DNA of 64,000 nucleotides from Chondrus crispus (lineage: Eukaryota; Rhodophyta; Florideophyceae; Gigartinales; Gigartinaceae). Each line of letters opens with the position of its first letter. Within the stretch, counting starts at the first letter, position 1. The DNA is taken from the NCBI RefSeq assembly GCF_000350225.1, contig NW_005178819.1:95244-159243 (forward strand), written 5' to 3'. The notes beneath the pieces were generated by a model. It saw only the letters and a list, made by a program, of their open reading frames with translations. It was not told where the DNA came from and did no database searches. Below are positions 30,713 to 40,587 of this stretch, one piece after another. The position numbers and the translations under genes were made by a program.

Positions 30713-31762
30713 TTAAGTTCTTTGAATGGAAGCCGGGTGAGGGCCTCCGTATCCCATCGGAACACCAAAGCGCTGGGAGTTACCGACAGCGAAATCGGCA
30801 CCTATCTAGCCGAGTGACTTAAGAGTTGTGAGAGCGAGAAGATCAGTGGCCATGACAACCTTGGCACCAGCAGATTTGCTTGCCGCGATGAATGGTTCGT
30901 AGTCATCAATGGATCCATCAGTGGCCGGGTATTGGATTAAGGTACCGCAAAGGTCCTTGTTCGCAGCGACGTCATATGTCTTGTGGTCACCGACAATGAC
31001 CTCCACACCAAATCCTTCGGCACGAGTCTTGACCAGATCGATGGTTTGAGGGTGAACGAGCTCACTGACGAAGAAAGACTTCTTCTTTCTACGGGCGATG
31101 TTGAAGCACATAGACATGGCTTCCGCGGCGGCCGTGGCCTCATCGAGGAGAGAGGCGTTCGCAACTGGAAGACCAGTGATGTCGGCCACCATAGTTTGAT
31201 AGTTGAGCAGGGACTCAAGCCGGCCCTGGGCAATCTCTGCTTGGTACGGTGTGTATTGGGTGTGCCATCCAGGGTTCTCCAAAATATTGCGGAGGAGGAC
31301 ATGTGGGGTGAGAGTGCCATGGTAGCCCATGCCGATATGGTTCTGGTAAAGCTTGTTTTTGCTAGCCATTGCCTTGAGTTTGGCTAAAGCCTCGGTCTCG
31401 GAAAGGGCCGGGCCTACCTCTAAGTCGCGATTGTTGCGAATGGAAGACGGAACAGTCTGGTCGATGAGCTGATTGATGTCCTGCAAGCCGAGGAACGCAA
31501 GCATTTCTGACACGTCCCTCGAGGTGTTGTTATGCCTTTTCGCGAAGGAGTCCGTGGCGCTGAAGAGCTCCGGGACAGCGGAGAAGGTGCGAGCGTATTG
31601 GGACAAGTTGGAAAAGGACGAACGCGTCGGGACGGATCGCGAGAAGAATGACGAGGCGTAGGAGGAAGACGCCGGAACCGAGTTGGCAAAGCTAGATACC
31701 CTAGGGGCGACAAGGAGCCCGGCGCGACGCCTGACGGAGGCGAGGGAGCGGAGGGCGGCCAT
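30713..31762 (-). pseudogene. Glycine decarboxylase P-protein fragment (N-terminal third)
   Basis: The intact enzyme is the PLP-dependent decarboxylase of the mitochondrial glycine cleavage system, normally about 950-1000 residues. Here an ATG at 31762 starts a Ser/Arg-rich leader of about 55 residues typical of mitochondrial targeting. P-protein sequence follows: RHNNTSRDVSEML, then GMGYHGTLTPHVLLRNILENP and WHTQYTPYQAEIAQGRLESL. After the segment ending DLLALTTLKSLG an in-frame TAG occurs. Homology then continues beyond it ([20 protein letters not shown]) and stops at about 30725. The PLP-lysine domain is missing altogether. It is therefore a truncated, non-functional copy; an intact gene is expected elsewhere. 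Confidence 0.88.
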
Positions 31763-33551
31763 TGGGTTCTATCGTTGTTCGGGGGAACTCGAAACAATAG
31801 AGGATGGTTGGGACAAGAGAGAAGCGGCCTTGGTCTTCGAAGAGAGGGTTCGTTTCGAGACGAGGGTAAAGTGAAGACCAATGACGATTCTGCGGAGTCA
31901 AAAGGGACAAGGATGGGCAGAGGGATGACTTAAACCTTATTTAGATGTTTGTGCTGAGAAAAGATGGGAAAAAGTCGAGGTGCGGTGGTCGAGGGAGGTC
32001 CGAATCATGAGGCTGAAAACGGCAAGGGAGCCACTGTTTGGCTCTTTGTGTATCTCCACGGCACACTGACAGGCGCATGCGCTTCGGCAGCGGAAGGGGG
32101 ATATTTGATGGGCGTTGAGTGGCGATGCAACCTGAGCCGCGAATGGCGGTAGACTGGCGTACACGAATCTCACGCTGCGCCCCAGGTGAGCAATATGAGC
32201 CGGTCGTTTGGACGTGGCCCGCCGCCACATTGTTCATGGCCAAACCATTGGCTGTTCTGAGTAGTTCACGGGACAGTGCCGATTGGATTTTCGATCTTTT
32301 GTATGCGCGGATTTTCGGGGGCAGGAGCTTGAAACGCGCGTGTGGCAAGGGAGAGTGAGGTTTTCGGCTCTGCTCCCGCCACTTGTTGCTTCTTGTTGGT
32401 CAAACTCGCCCTTGGCCATGTGCTCGTTCTTCTTCATCTCCTTGAAGGCCTCACGGACCTTTTCCTTGCACAGGTCTGCGTACGGGATGCCGCCCATCTG
32501 CATGACGATGTGCGGCTCGATGGGCGGGGAGTCATCCAGCTCGTAGGTGGCGGTGGGCTTCTGGACCGGCTTGATGTCGATGGGCAGCGGCGGGCGGCGG
32601 TCCGTCGGGTGCATGGGCTGCGGCGGGAAGGAGTGGGCGGAGACGACAGGGTGGCGGGCGTATTGCTGGGCGTGCGGGTCATGGGAGAGGTGGTGCACTC
32701 GTATTGTTGATAGTGTAGGTTTCCCTTTCTTGTCTCTGGTGCGGCTGAAATGCAGCCGGAGCGATTCTTTCTGTCACTGTTTCATAGCCTTTTTCATCTA
32801 GCGATGTGGCGCTCACTCCGACGACAGTGCAGGACTCATGAGTAATGTAGCTGCCTGGTTTGCGTATTAAAATGTTCTTGGAACAACCAAATACTTCTGC
32901 GGACATCACAGCCTGCCCTCTGCAGTCCGGATCCTCATTCATTGTCCAGCAAGGTCACCATATGGGAATCACTCCTATTGGCCTAGTGTCATGGTCAGAA
33001 CGCATTCCGCCAATCAACAGGTGTCGAAGGTGGCCATTGTATCTCTCGGCAAGCTGTCCTCGTCATTATCCTGTCCCTACGAAGTACTGTATTTGCAGCG
33101 AAACTGATAATTCCACGTCGTTCGCTGATGCGCCGTGGATATCGCTCATATGGCTCGACCGTATGACATGTATATACGGGTTCTGTGAAGAGACTTTACA
33201 TTATTGAGGAACTCTTCCTCGCTTGCTTCCGCTCAAACGGCGTCCTCCATCGCTTGGATGCACATGCTTAACAAGACATCGAAGCTGTTAAACTTGCATG
33301 GTATCAGACTTGTACAGGCTCCCATTTACACAATCTATGATGAACAATTTGGAAAAGGAAGAAAGTCTATCTGTCCACATATACTTGGGACGGCGACACC
33401 CCGGTACCGTCACCTACTGGTAGGCCACCACTCCCATCGACTGGGACATTGCTCATGTGATCAAACGCTGTTGCAGTTGTATTGACCAACACCCCAACGC
33501 CCCTGTCATCTCTGAACGAATTCTCGGCGAAACGGACGCCTGCGCCCTCAT
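31763..33551. other. Stretch without a supported gene
   Basis: A minus-strand frame at 32234-32698 contains a plausible segment (GGIPYADLCKEKVREAFKEM) preceded by a Pro/His-rich part, but it begins at GTG and shows no known domain. Other frames are short. Around 33450-33550 the plus strand reads as protein-like sequence that leads into the TFIIS fragment in a shifted frame. Confidence 0.4.
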
Positions 33552-33764
33552 CATGAGCTACGAAAGAATCGGGAGGAAGTTCGTGCTAAGATGACCAGAG
33601 ATGCGATGCCGTTTAGCAAGCAAGAGGCAAGTACTGATATGTTCAAGTGCGGAAAATGCAAGCAAAGAAAATGTACTTATTACCAGATGCAGACCCGGTC
33701 CGCAGATAAACCATTAACGACCTTTGTCTCATGCGTACATTGCGGTAATCATGGGAGGTTTTGA
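33552..33764 (+). pseudogene. TFIIS C-terminal zinc-ribbon fragment
   Basis: The plus strand encodes about 70 residues ending in a TGA at 33762. A short linker ([12 protein letters not shown]) leads into a zinc ribbon with Cys pairs CGKC and CVHC and the invariant [12 protein letters not shown] loop, whose Asp is followed by Lys rather than the usual Glu. The family's RSADEP becomes RSADKP, which removes one of the two acidic residues TFIIS inserts into the RNA polymerase II active site. The central polymerase-binding domain and the N-terminal LW domain are not found upstream. It is most likely a transposed or truncated gene fragment; a 3' exon of a gene with distant exons cannot be excluded. 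Confidence 0.75.
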
Positions 33765-34334
33765 GCTTTCACTTCTCGGTCCAAACAACCCATCCGCTAC
33801 CCCTTCTTCCCCTCATACCCTCCATTCCACCGCTTCAGTACAAAAGTTGAGAGAGCTTCGGTGAAATTGAGACTACTTGTACGAGTAGATAGGACGGGTG
33901 ACAAAACATGTATCCCTGTAAACTTTGGCTTTTCTCAACAATCAGCGTGCTACGGAGCAGCTCTCAAAACTAGTGTACAACAACAACGATATGTGACGTA
34001 AATGTAGGCCTCAAAGCTCTGGTAAACACTCGGACATTGCACAAATGGCATGTATGGCGCATTATCTGCAAAAATTGAGCAATTCGTATGAAACTACTGG
34101 TCCTCCAGAAACAGTGTTTCTGGCCGGCATGAGTGTCTCATTTGTAGGGCGTCCGCAGCGCAGATATTCTTTTCAAATATCCTGCGCCTCGGCCTGCGCC
34201 TCGACCACTTTCTCCGAGAGTCACCCCACAAAAATCCATCCTCCGGAAGTATCCCTCGCACCGCAGCTCGCTTTTCACTGTCACCCTCTGTTCTTTCCCC
34301 TTTTTCTCTGCCATATTTTGGCGGGATAATGTGA

Positions 34335-37300
34335 TCTTTTCCGCCAGACGCCAGAAAGGCCCTGCATCACTTTGGGACAATCATCATCAACGAAACGCCC
34401 GTAATTGACGTCTTTTGTTGCGCTCATCCCGGAGATACGGCGGACGAAAGTGACGAGCCCACTTTGCGCAATATACAAAAGCGTTTCAAGAAGCTCTCTT
34501 TTCTTGTTCATCCGGACAGATGTGTGTCGGATCGCTCCTCCGCGAATAAAGCTATGCAAAAGCTCACTCGCGCAAAAGAACAAGCTGAGAGAGACATTCG
34601 TTTTGATGAGATGGAAAACGGGGAAGATGCTTCAAATTTGGTTCCCGCAACACTACTTTTTACACTCATTCCAACCTCGAAGGAGAAACTACTCGAACTC
34701 ATGTTAAGGGAGGAAAGGGAGAATATTCGAAGAAAGGTCATGGCTGAGGAGGAGGAAATGTCTTCTCAAGCGGAAAAAGGCGAGGATAGGAGCAAAGAAA
34801 CGGACAAAAGTGAAGAAAGGGAAAAGAGGGAGGGGCGTCGCAATCGTGAAGAAAGGATGCAAGAAGAAAGAGCTCAGGATTTGAGACGTAAAAGGGAGCA
34901 GGGGCTAGAGGAGGAGAGAGTACGTGCGAAGAGGGAGGAAGCGGAGAGAGAAAAAGAGCAGGCATTGGAGGAAGAGAGGGAAAGAAAAGGCTCAGCGGAA
35001 AGTGAATGGGAACATCAGCGGAGGGAGAAGGAAATGAGACAAGAATGGGAAACGGAAGACGAAGACATATGTCAGGTGGAAAAGCCTGAGACGATTACGC
35101 AAAGGCGGGAACGGATGGCTAGGGAGCGCAGAGAGAAGAGAATGTCTTATCAGGAACGAGCACGTATGGATAATGAGGCGCGGAAACGAGAAGAGAGGCA
35201 GAGGAGGGAAAGAAGGGATCGTCATGAATCAAGGAGCCAAGGAGGGGCTCGGAATAATTCCCCCAGGATCCATACATCTTCGTTTGACGGAACCGATTTT
35301 ATGACCGATGTCCTGGGTAGAGAGTTTGAATCTAAAATGGGTCACGGCCCAGATGGTGAGGAAGCGGAGTTCGTTGGGGCGCCTGACGATGATTGGGATA
35401 GAGAGGGGGGTGACGGGGTGAACTCGGATGAGGAAGAGGACGATGAGGATGTTGATGCCGAAGAAGAAAGTTCGATGGAAGATGAAGCAGATTCCTCTCG
35501 TTCCCCTCGCCCGGAATGTATTCACGACGATGACTTTGATTTCGGAGCGTACATAGCCGTCACGCCTGAAGACACCAGCAGCAATGGAGAAGCTTGTGAT
35601 GCAGCAGCTGCGGCTGAAAGGGTGTTGCCAGTTGACCTCAGAACTTTGTCTGAAGACGAACAGAAGAAACGGCGAGCGGAACAAAAGAGAGCTTCAAAAA
35701 AGAGAAGTCAGCGGAAGGCAATGGCGGAAATAGCGGCGGATAGAGTAGCAGAGATGACGTGGGTTCCCCGGCGATGCGTCCCGTATACCCCTGAGGTTGG
35801 GATTCAGCTTTCCGGAAGATGGCGCTGCGAGCAGCTCATTCGAGCATATACTGCGAATTTGGGTGTGCCGGAGGGAGTGAATGTGGTGAAAAACTTCGAA
35901 ATGGTGCGTATGGACTGTCGACGAAAGCATTGTGCCGCAACTCTCACTTTTAATCGGCAACCGAAATCGGGATTGTGGAAGTTGAATCGGTTCCAAGAGC
36001 ACGAAAACCAGTGCTATGGGCAGTCAGTCGACAGAAAGTCCTGTCAAATTAGACCGGCTTATACCGCTGAGCAGACCGCACGGGCGCTTCGTGATGAGTT
36101 CGCCTTGAACCCTGACATGCCCACCAGCGTCCTAGCGTCCATTTTAAGGGCGAAGTCAATTTACCGTCGACAACCAGCAAACTCACACATTCGCGCTGTG
36201 AGGCGCGAGCTGAACAGATACATCTCAGCTGCTCGAGCCGTTGACATGGCTGCCCTGGAAGGATACTCTGATCTGTTGAGGGAATTGGGGCACAGGGTGG
36301 ACATTTTCATCTTGTCCGGTACGGAAATGAAGGCGCAGCGCATCAAGGCTGCACGATTCATATACAAACAACAGCAAAAACTTTCATACTCTGAAAAACT
36401 AAGATCCCTACAATCCGGGTTTAATGTAGAGGATGTGGACGTCTCGGATATTGCGGATGAGGGTAAATATTATGGCGGGTTCCTCTTCGTCCCGATGGTT
36501 GCAGAAGCTTTCTGTAGAAAGGGCAGGATGACATGCGCAGCGGATGCCGCTCATTGCGAGAGTTTGGGCCGCCGTTCTTACGGAACCACATTTGAAGTGT
36601 TCGGATACGACACTAACCATCAACTCTGCCCCTTGGTGTTCGCCCATTTCGTGGGAGCTGAGGGAATGGACACGTGGGAGAAAGTTTTTGCTGCCGCCGC
36701 GGATATCCCAGGGTTTGATGTACCTACGAGGACGACAATTGTCGACCAGGAGAAATCTATCGACTCAGCGTACAAGCGGTGCATGCAGCACGCGAAGTTG
36801 TTCCTGGACCCACTGCATGTCCGAAAAAATCTCGCTACAGCACTGGGTGCGGGAAAGGTTGTTGGTGTGCGCATGTACGATAAAGCGCTTCGAAACCCAA
36901 GCAAGGATGAGGTTATTCAAGCCAAAAAAGACTTCCCGATGAAGATGTCAGATTACCTTAATAGGTTTGATGACAGTGAGCTGTACAGAGCATGCTCGAT
37001 GTTGCAAGATCTAATCACGACATCTCAAGGAGCTGAAAGTGGTATGTCCGCCGCCCTGCGAAACCACATCAGGACAGTGGAGCCTCAAAAGATGCTGGAG
37101 AAAGTTGTGTCGACACAGCGAACTGCCTTTTTGAAGCGGCAAGCAACTGCAATGAACTGCAAGAGTCCCGTACCACCTCACATTGAACAACGTCTTGCGC
37201 TACTCATTCAGAGATCAAGAGTTTATAAGGAGTCTGTTAGGTTTGTAGAGGGAACGGGGCAAATGGAGGCGACGGTACGAAGCGTGGTGGACGGAACGCG

Positions 37301-37766
37301 TTTGAGGCATGTAGTCATGCGTTCAGAGCCAAACACGCCCCCTTCATGCTGCATGCATTCACGAGATGGTTCCCGTTTTCCTTGCTATCACGGAACGGCT
37401 GTCATATGTGAGAAGTACGGATCTAATAATTTGTATAAGCACGTTGCGCGACGACATTTGACGAAAGCATGGAAAGAGAATTACTACAGCTTGTGTTACT
37501 CAATGCCGGCGCAATACTCTGTCGACAAAGTTATCAAACAAGCGAAACGGTTAGTAGCTTTTGGTCAGAACTTAAGAATTCCCAAAGCTATCCCTCCTCC
37601 TCGTGGGAGGCCAGTGAAAAACGCGGGAAAACGTAAGAAGAGCTGGTATGAGAACGGACCTGCGCCATCAAAGAGGAAGTATACTTGCTCTCTTTGTCGT
37701 TCTGAGACGCATACTGTCACTGATTGTGCACTGAGACAGCTTTATGGGGATGAAAACACTAGGTAA
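34335..37766 (+). CDS. Mutator-like (MULE) transposase with N-terminal J-domain
   Basis: The frame is open from 34335; no in-frame ATG precedes the first domain, so the 5' end is probably in another exon or lost. Order of parts: a J-domain-like segment with the HPD motif (KRFKKLSFLVHPDRC) at about 34400-34600; a 200-residue Glu/Arg/Lys coiled coil; an acidic patch (EEEDDEDVDAEEESSMEDE); a Cys/His zinc-binding N-region (MDCRRKHCAATLTF). The MULE DDE domain follows, with Asp in TCAADAAHC, Asp in TTIVDQEKS and the LDPLHVRKNL segment. A SWIM-like CCMH...FPCYHG finger and a C-terminal CCHC zinc knuckle (CSLCRSETHTVTDC) complete it. The DDE frame is intact over 1100 codons, so activity is possible. 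A J-domain on a transposase is unusual. Confidence 0.85.
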   Translation, partial: SFPPDARKALHHFGTIIINETPVIDVFCCAHPGDTADESDEPTLRNIQKRFKKLSFLVHPDRCVSDRSSANKAMQKLTRAKEQAERDIRFDEMENGEDASNLVPATLLFTLIPTSKEKLLELMLREERENIRRKVMAEEEEMSSQAEKGEDRSKETDKSEEREKREGRRNREERMQEERAQDLRRKREQGLEEERVRAKREEAEREKEQALEEERERKGSAESEWEHQRREKEMRQEWETEDEDICQVEKPETITQRRERMARERREKRMSYQERARMDNEARKREERQRRERRDRHESRSQGGARNNSPRIHTSSFDGTDFMTDVLGREFESKMGHGPDGEEAEFVGAPDDDWDREGGDGVNSDEEEDDEDVDAEEESSMEDEADSSRSPRPECIHDDDFDFGAYIAVTPEDTSSNGEACDAAAAAERVLPVDLRTLSEDEQKKRRAEQKRASKKRSQRKAMAEIAADRVAEMTWVPRRCVPYTPEVGIQLSGRWRCEQLIRAYTANLGVPEGVNVVKNFEMVRMDCRRKHCAATLTFNRQPKSGLWKLNRFQEHENQCYGQSVDRKSCQIRPAYTAEQTARALRDEFALNPDMPTSVLASILRAKSIYRRQPANSHIRAVRRELNRYISAARAVDMAALEGYSDLLRELGHRVDIFILSGTEMKAQRIKAARFIYKQQQKLSYSEKLRSLQSGFNVEDVDVSDIADEGKYYGGFLFVPMVAEAFCRKGRMTCAADAAHCESLGRRSYGTTFEVFGYDTNHQLCPLVFAHFVGAEGMDTWEKVFAAAADIPGFDVPTRTTIVDQEKSIDSAYKRCMQHAKLFLDPLHVRKNLATALGAGKVVGVRMYDKALRNPSKDEVIQAKKDFPMKMSDYLNRFDDSELYRACSMLQDLITTSQGAESGMSAALRNHIRTVEPQKMLEKVVSTQRTAFLKRQATAMNCKSPVPPHIEQRLALLIQRSRVYKESVRFVEGTGQMEATVRSVVDGTRLRHVVMRSEPNTPPSCCMHSRDGSRFPCYHGTAVICEKYGSNNLYKHVARRHLTKAWKENYYSLCYSMPAQYSVDKVIKQAKRLVAFGQNLRIPKAIPPPRGRPVKNAGKRKKSWYENGPAPSKRKYTCSLCRSETHTVTDCALRQLYGDENTR

Positions 37767-37844
37767 ACATGCTTCCGTGGTATGGAAAATACGGAAAATA
37801 CTGTATGTAATTGTATGTAGATAGAGTGGGTAGAAGTTGCCGGT

Positions 37845-38115
37845 GTTTCGCATATGAAGTCACCCTATATTTCCAACTGAAATCACATCAATCTCAGAAA
37901 ACGATCCAATGTCGCCCTATAGACACAGACAAAGATCGGCATGTTTCAACATGTCGTTTTCTTAGGGCGACGTCACCCTCGGAATTGGATGAATGAGGAA
38001 CGTCACCCTTCAATGCCACCTCAATTGGGGTAGTCGCCCCCAAAACACCCCCAGGGCTAGAACTTCACCTCCCCAAGGGCATCAAAAGCCGCACCTGTCA
38101 CCCCAAGATCCGCAA
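37845..38115. repeat. Cluster of GTCRCCC motifs, right bracket
   Basis: At least seven copies of GTCACCC/GTCGCCC lie between 37859 and 38105, nearly all in this orientation; one GGGCGACGTCACCC palindrome is at 37965. The orientation is opposite to the first part of the 28915-29075 cluster, as expected of the two ends of one element. It begins about 90 bp after the MULE transposase stop codon. Confidence 0.55.
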
Positions 38116-38336
38116 ATGGCCCTTATTTTTATATCAGGGACAAACAACCTCGGTCACCATCGCTATGAGAATGATCAACATAGGTTTTGGCACAAACCCG
38201 GACCCCCAGCGTTCTGGTGATGCCGCTGTAATGATTACTGTAGATAGGAAGATGAACTAGACATCTGTATATGTTAGTACCTGAATAAACGCTGGCGGAG
38301 AGTGACCCCACCGCCAACAAAATTTCAGGTGCTTGC

Positions 38337-39874
38337 TTGCTTAATCACGAGCCCATTTATTTCCACCGCACACTCTCAAGTCGCTCTTCTCGAGTGACTT
38401 CATCTCCGTTTGTTCCAAATCCTCCTCCTGCCCCATGTCTCATCACAAACTCCGCCCCATCTGCATGCACGCCCCGGCCGAAAAGGCCGGGGCGAAAGAG
38501 CTTCACACCTGAGAGAAGCGCACACACCTCAGCCACGGTTTTGAAAACGGACGAATGTATACACACGCTCCGATGTTCCCTACTGTCGACACACCTTCCA
38601 TTGCCACAGCTACTTAGCACACACAAGTGTCAAGGTACCCCCAAGAATGAACGCTTCGAGCCTTTTCTGGCAGCTCTTCGTCGTACAGCCTTTGTCCTTG
38701 TGTTCTCTTTCCTTTCTCAATTTATCGCTGTGGCGGTACCGCTACTTCGTTCTTTCAAGTATCACGGAACATCCTTCGCATGTCGAGCGGTGACAGCCCC
38801 TCGTAGTTTGGCAAGTCGGAGCAGCTTGACATTTGTTGTACATAATTATCCTTCACCATCACGAGAGGCGACAAGCTTGTCATCTACCCGCACCCCGTCT
38901 CAGGTATCGTTCATTCCGCCGAAGACGAGCGCAACCGATCGTGAAGCGGGCGCCAAACTTGTCAGGCGTAGTCTGGTCAGTGTCGCAGCTGTGATGTTCG
39001 TCATTTGTGCAGCGCTCGCCGCCGCAGAGACGGCGATTACTAGTTTATGGCCGTGGAAAATTCGTGAACTGGCTGTCAAAGAAGGGGGATCCTCTCCCGT
39101 TGCAGTCCTTGAATCCGACCTCACCCGTTTTCTCACGACAATACTTGTGACTACAAGCGCCACTGTGTTATCTACAGCCGTAGCCACTGAAGTTGCTGGT
39201 GATTTTTTCGGTCCAGCAGCCGTAGGGTATGTCACTGCGGGCATGACTGTGTTTTTCTGTTCTTCGGTGAAATATTACCGAATACTATTGCCGTTCATGC
39301 ACCAGCGAAGGTCGCGCGAGTTATGGTCCCTGTCATCAATACGCTTTCTATTATCGTTTATCCTGTTGGAAAACTTTTAACATGGTTGTCGACGCAAATA
39401 CTACGCGCATTTAAACTACACATGGAGAACGATGCAAAGGTAAGTGAAGTGGAGCTGCGCTTGATTATTGCTGGAGCTGGTAGCTCAAGCAGTATCGAGA
39501 AGTACGAGTCTCAGATCATTCACAACGTGCACGACTTGGAGGAGACCGATTTCCGAAATGTCATGTGCCCCATAGTTGACGTCGTTGCGTTACCGGTTAC
39601 CAGAACTTTGACTGAGCTGCTGGAATTAGAGTCTGAATCTCAGTACTCACGGATGCCTGTTTCCGAGGATACGATTGATAATATCGTGGGGGTGGCAATG
39701 CTAGAATCGCTGCTACACTACTTGCGAGAAGACGCATCCCTTTTACCCACGACCAAAGTGCACACGACCAAAGTGTCACGACCAAAGCGTACCAAATCTT
39801 GTCAGCGCTTCCGCGGTGAAGGTAGGAAACTGAATTCAAAAAGGCATCCTCGGTGTGCCTACAAAATCGCGTAA
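38337..39874 (+). pseudogene. CorC/CNNM-type (DUF21-CBS) transporter, frameshifted and truncated
   Basis: Proteins of this family are DUF21 membrane domains followed by CBS domains and are linked to magnesium or cobalt transport; plant versions are plastid-located. The first frame shows the DUF21 helices: FVICAALAAAETAITSLWPW and TRFLTTILVTTSATVLSTA. At a run of five T (about 39251) the frame shifts. Homology continues in the next frame through FGEILPNTIAVHAPAKVA and into the 39323-39874 ORF, which contains VIVD-type spacing and YSRMPVSEDTIDNIVGVAML of the first CBS motif. The rest of the CBS pair is replaced by unrelated Lys/Arg-rich sequence. No ATG precedes the homology in frame. It is non-functional as read. 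Confidence 0.8.
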
Positions 39875-40587
39875 ACATGTGACCGACATAGAACATTGAG
39901 TGGTTCACTCCCGGTATACGCGGCATGTGATGCAAAAGGCCTTCCATGTTGAGGTTGCCGACATGGCACTTGGGCTCGGGAAAGTCGGCAAAAGAGGCTT
40001 CTACTTTTCGCATTCGTTTCTTGCATCGCTGTGCAGAGGGCTTTCTAATATTCGAACGCTTTCTCTCATCATCATCGATGGTGTCTTCTGCCGGAGCTTG
40101 TCAGTGGCAGGCTGGAACGCGAGGAGGCGTATAAGATCGCGTCGGAGGAGGTCAGCGCCAAGTGGGCAGGGGTAGTCGCCAAGAATTGAGAGAAGGAGGT
40201 GTTGGACTTTACGAAGGGAAACGCGGAGACGGACAGGAGGAATGTGGGCGCTGTCGCGGAGGGCTTCAAGATGGTTATGGAGCATGAGAAGGAAATTCAG
40301 AGGATGCTTAGGGATGGGGGGCGTGGAGAGCGATATGCGTGAGGAATGAGGAGAAGCACTTTCCCGATCAGCTGAAAGTCGCTGGAGTGTCCAAGGAGGA
40401 GCTCCAGCAGCTCCTCCTTGGACAGTCCAGCGACGTAATGATGGAAGACTCTGACGACAGTGATTGTGAGAACTCTAGGTGTGGATAGCATGCGACAGAG
40501 GAGCAGCTTGACGCCGAGATAGAGCAAGTAAGGCATTCTCTGAATCAAGAAAATAAGGCAGGTTCGAGATCGAAGAAGAGAAAAGGA
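39875..40587. other. Stretch without a recognised gene
   Basis: A weak plus-strand coding-like trace occurs at 40100-40310 (charged, helix-like, interrupted by stops). The perfect-looking hairpin at 40380-40432 lies here. I see nothing else. Confidence 0.4.
40380..40432. repeat. 24-bp inverted repeat with 5-nt loop
   Basis: Arms 40380-40403 and 40409-40432 are complementary at 23 of 24 positions around the loop CCAGC. There is no following T-run, so it is not a simple terminator. Confidence 0.85.
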
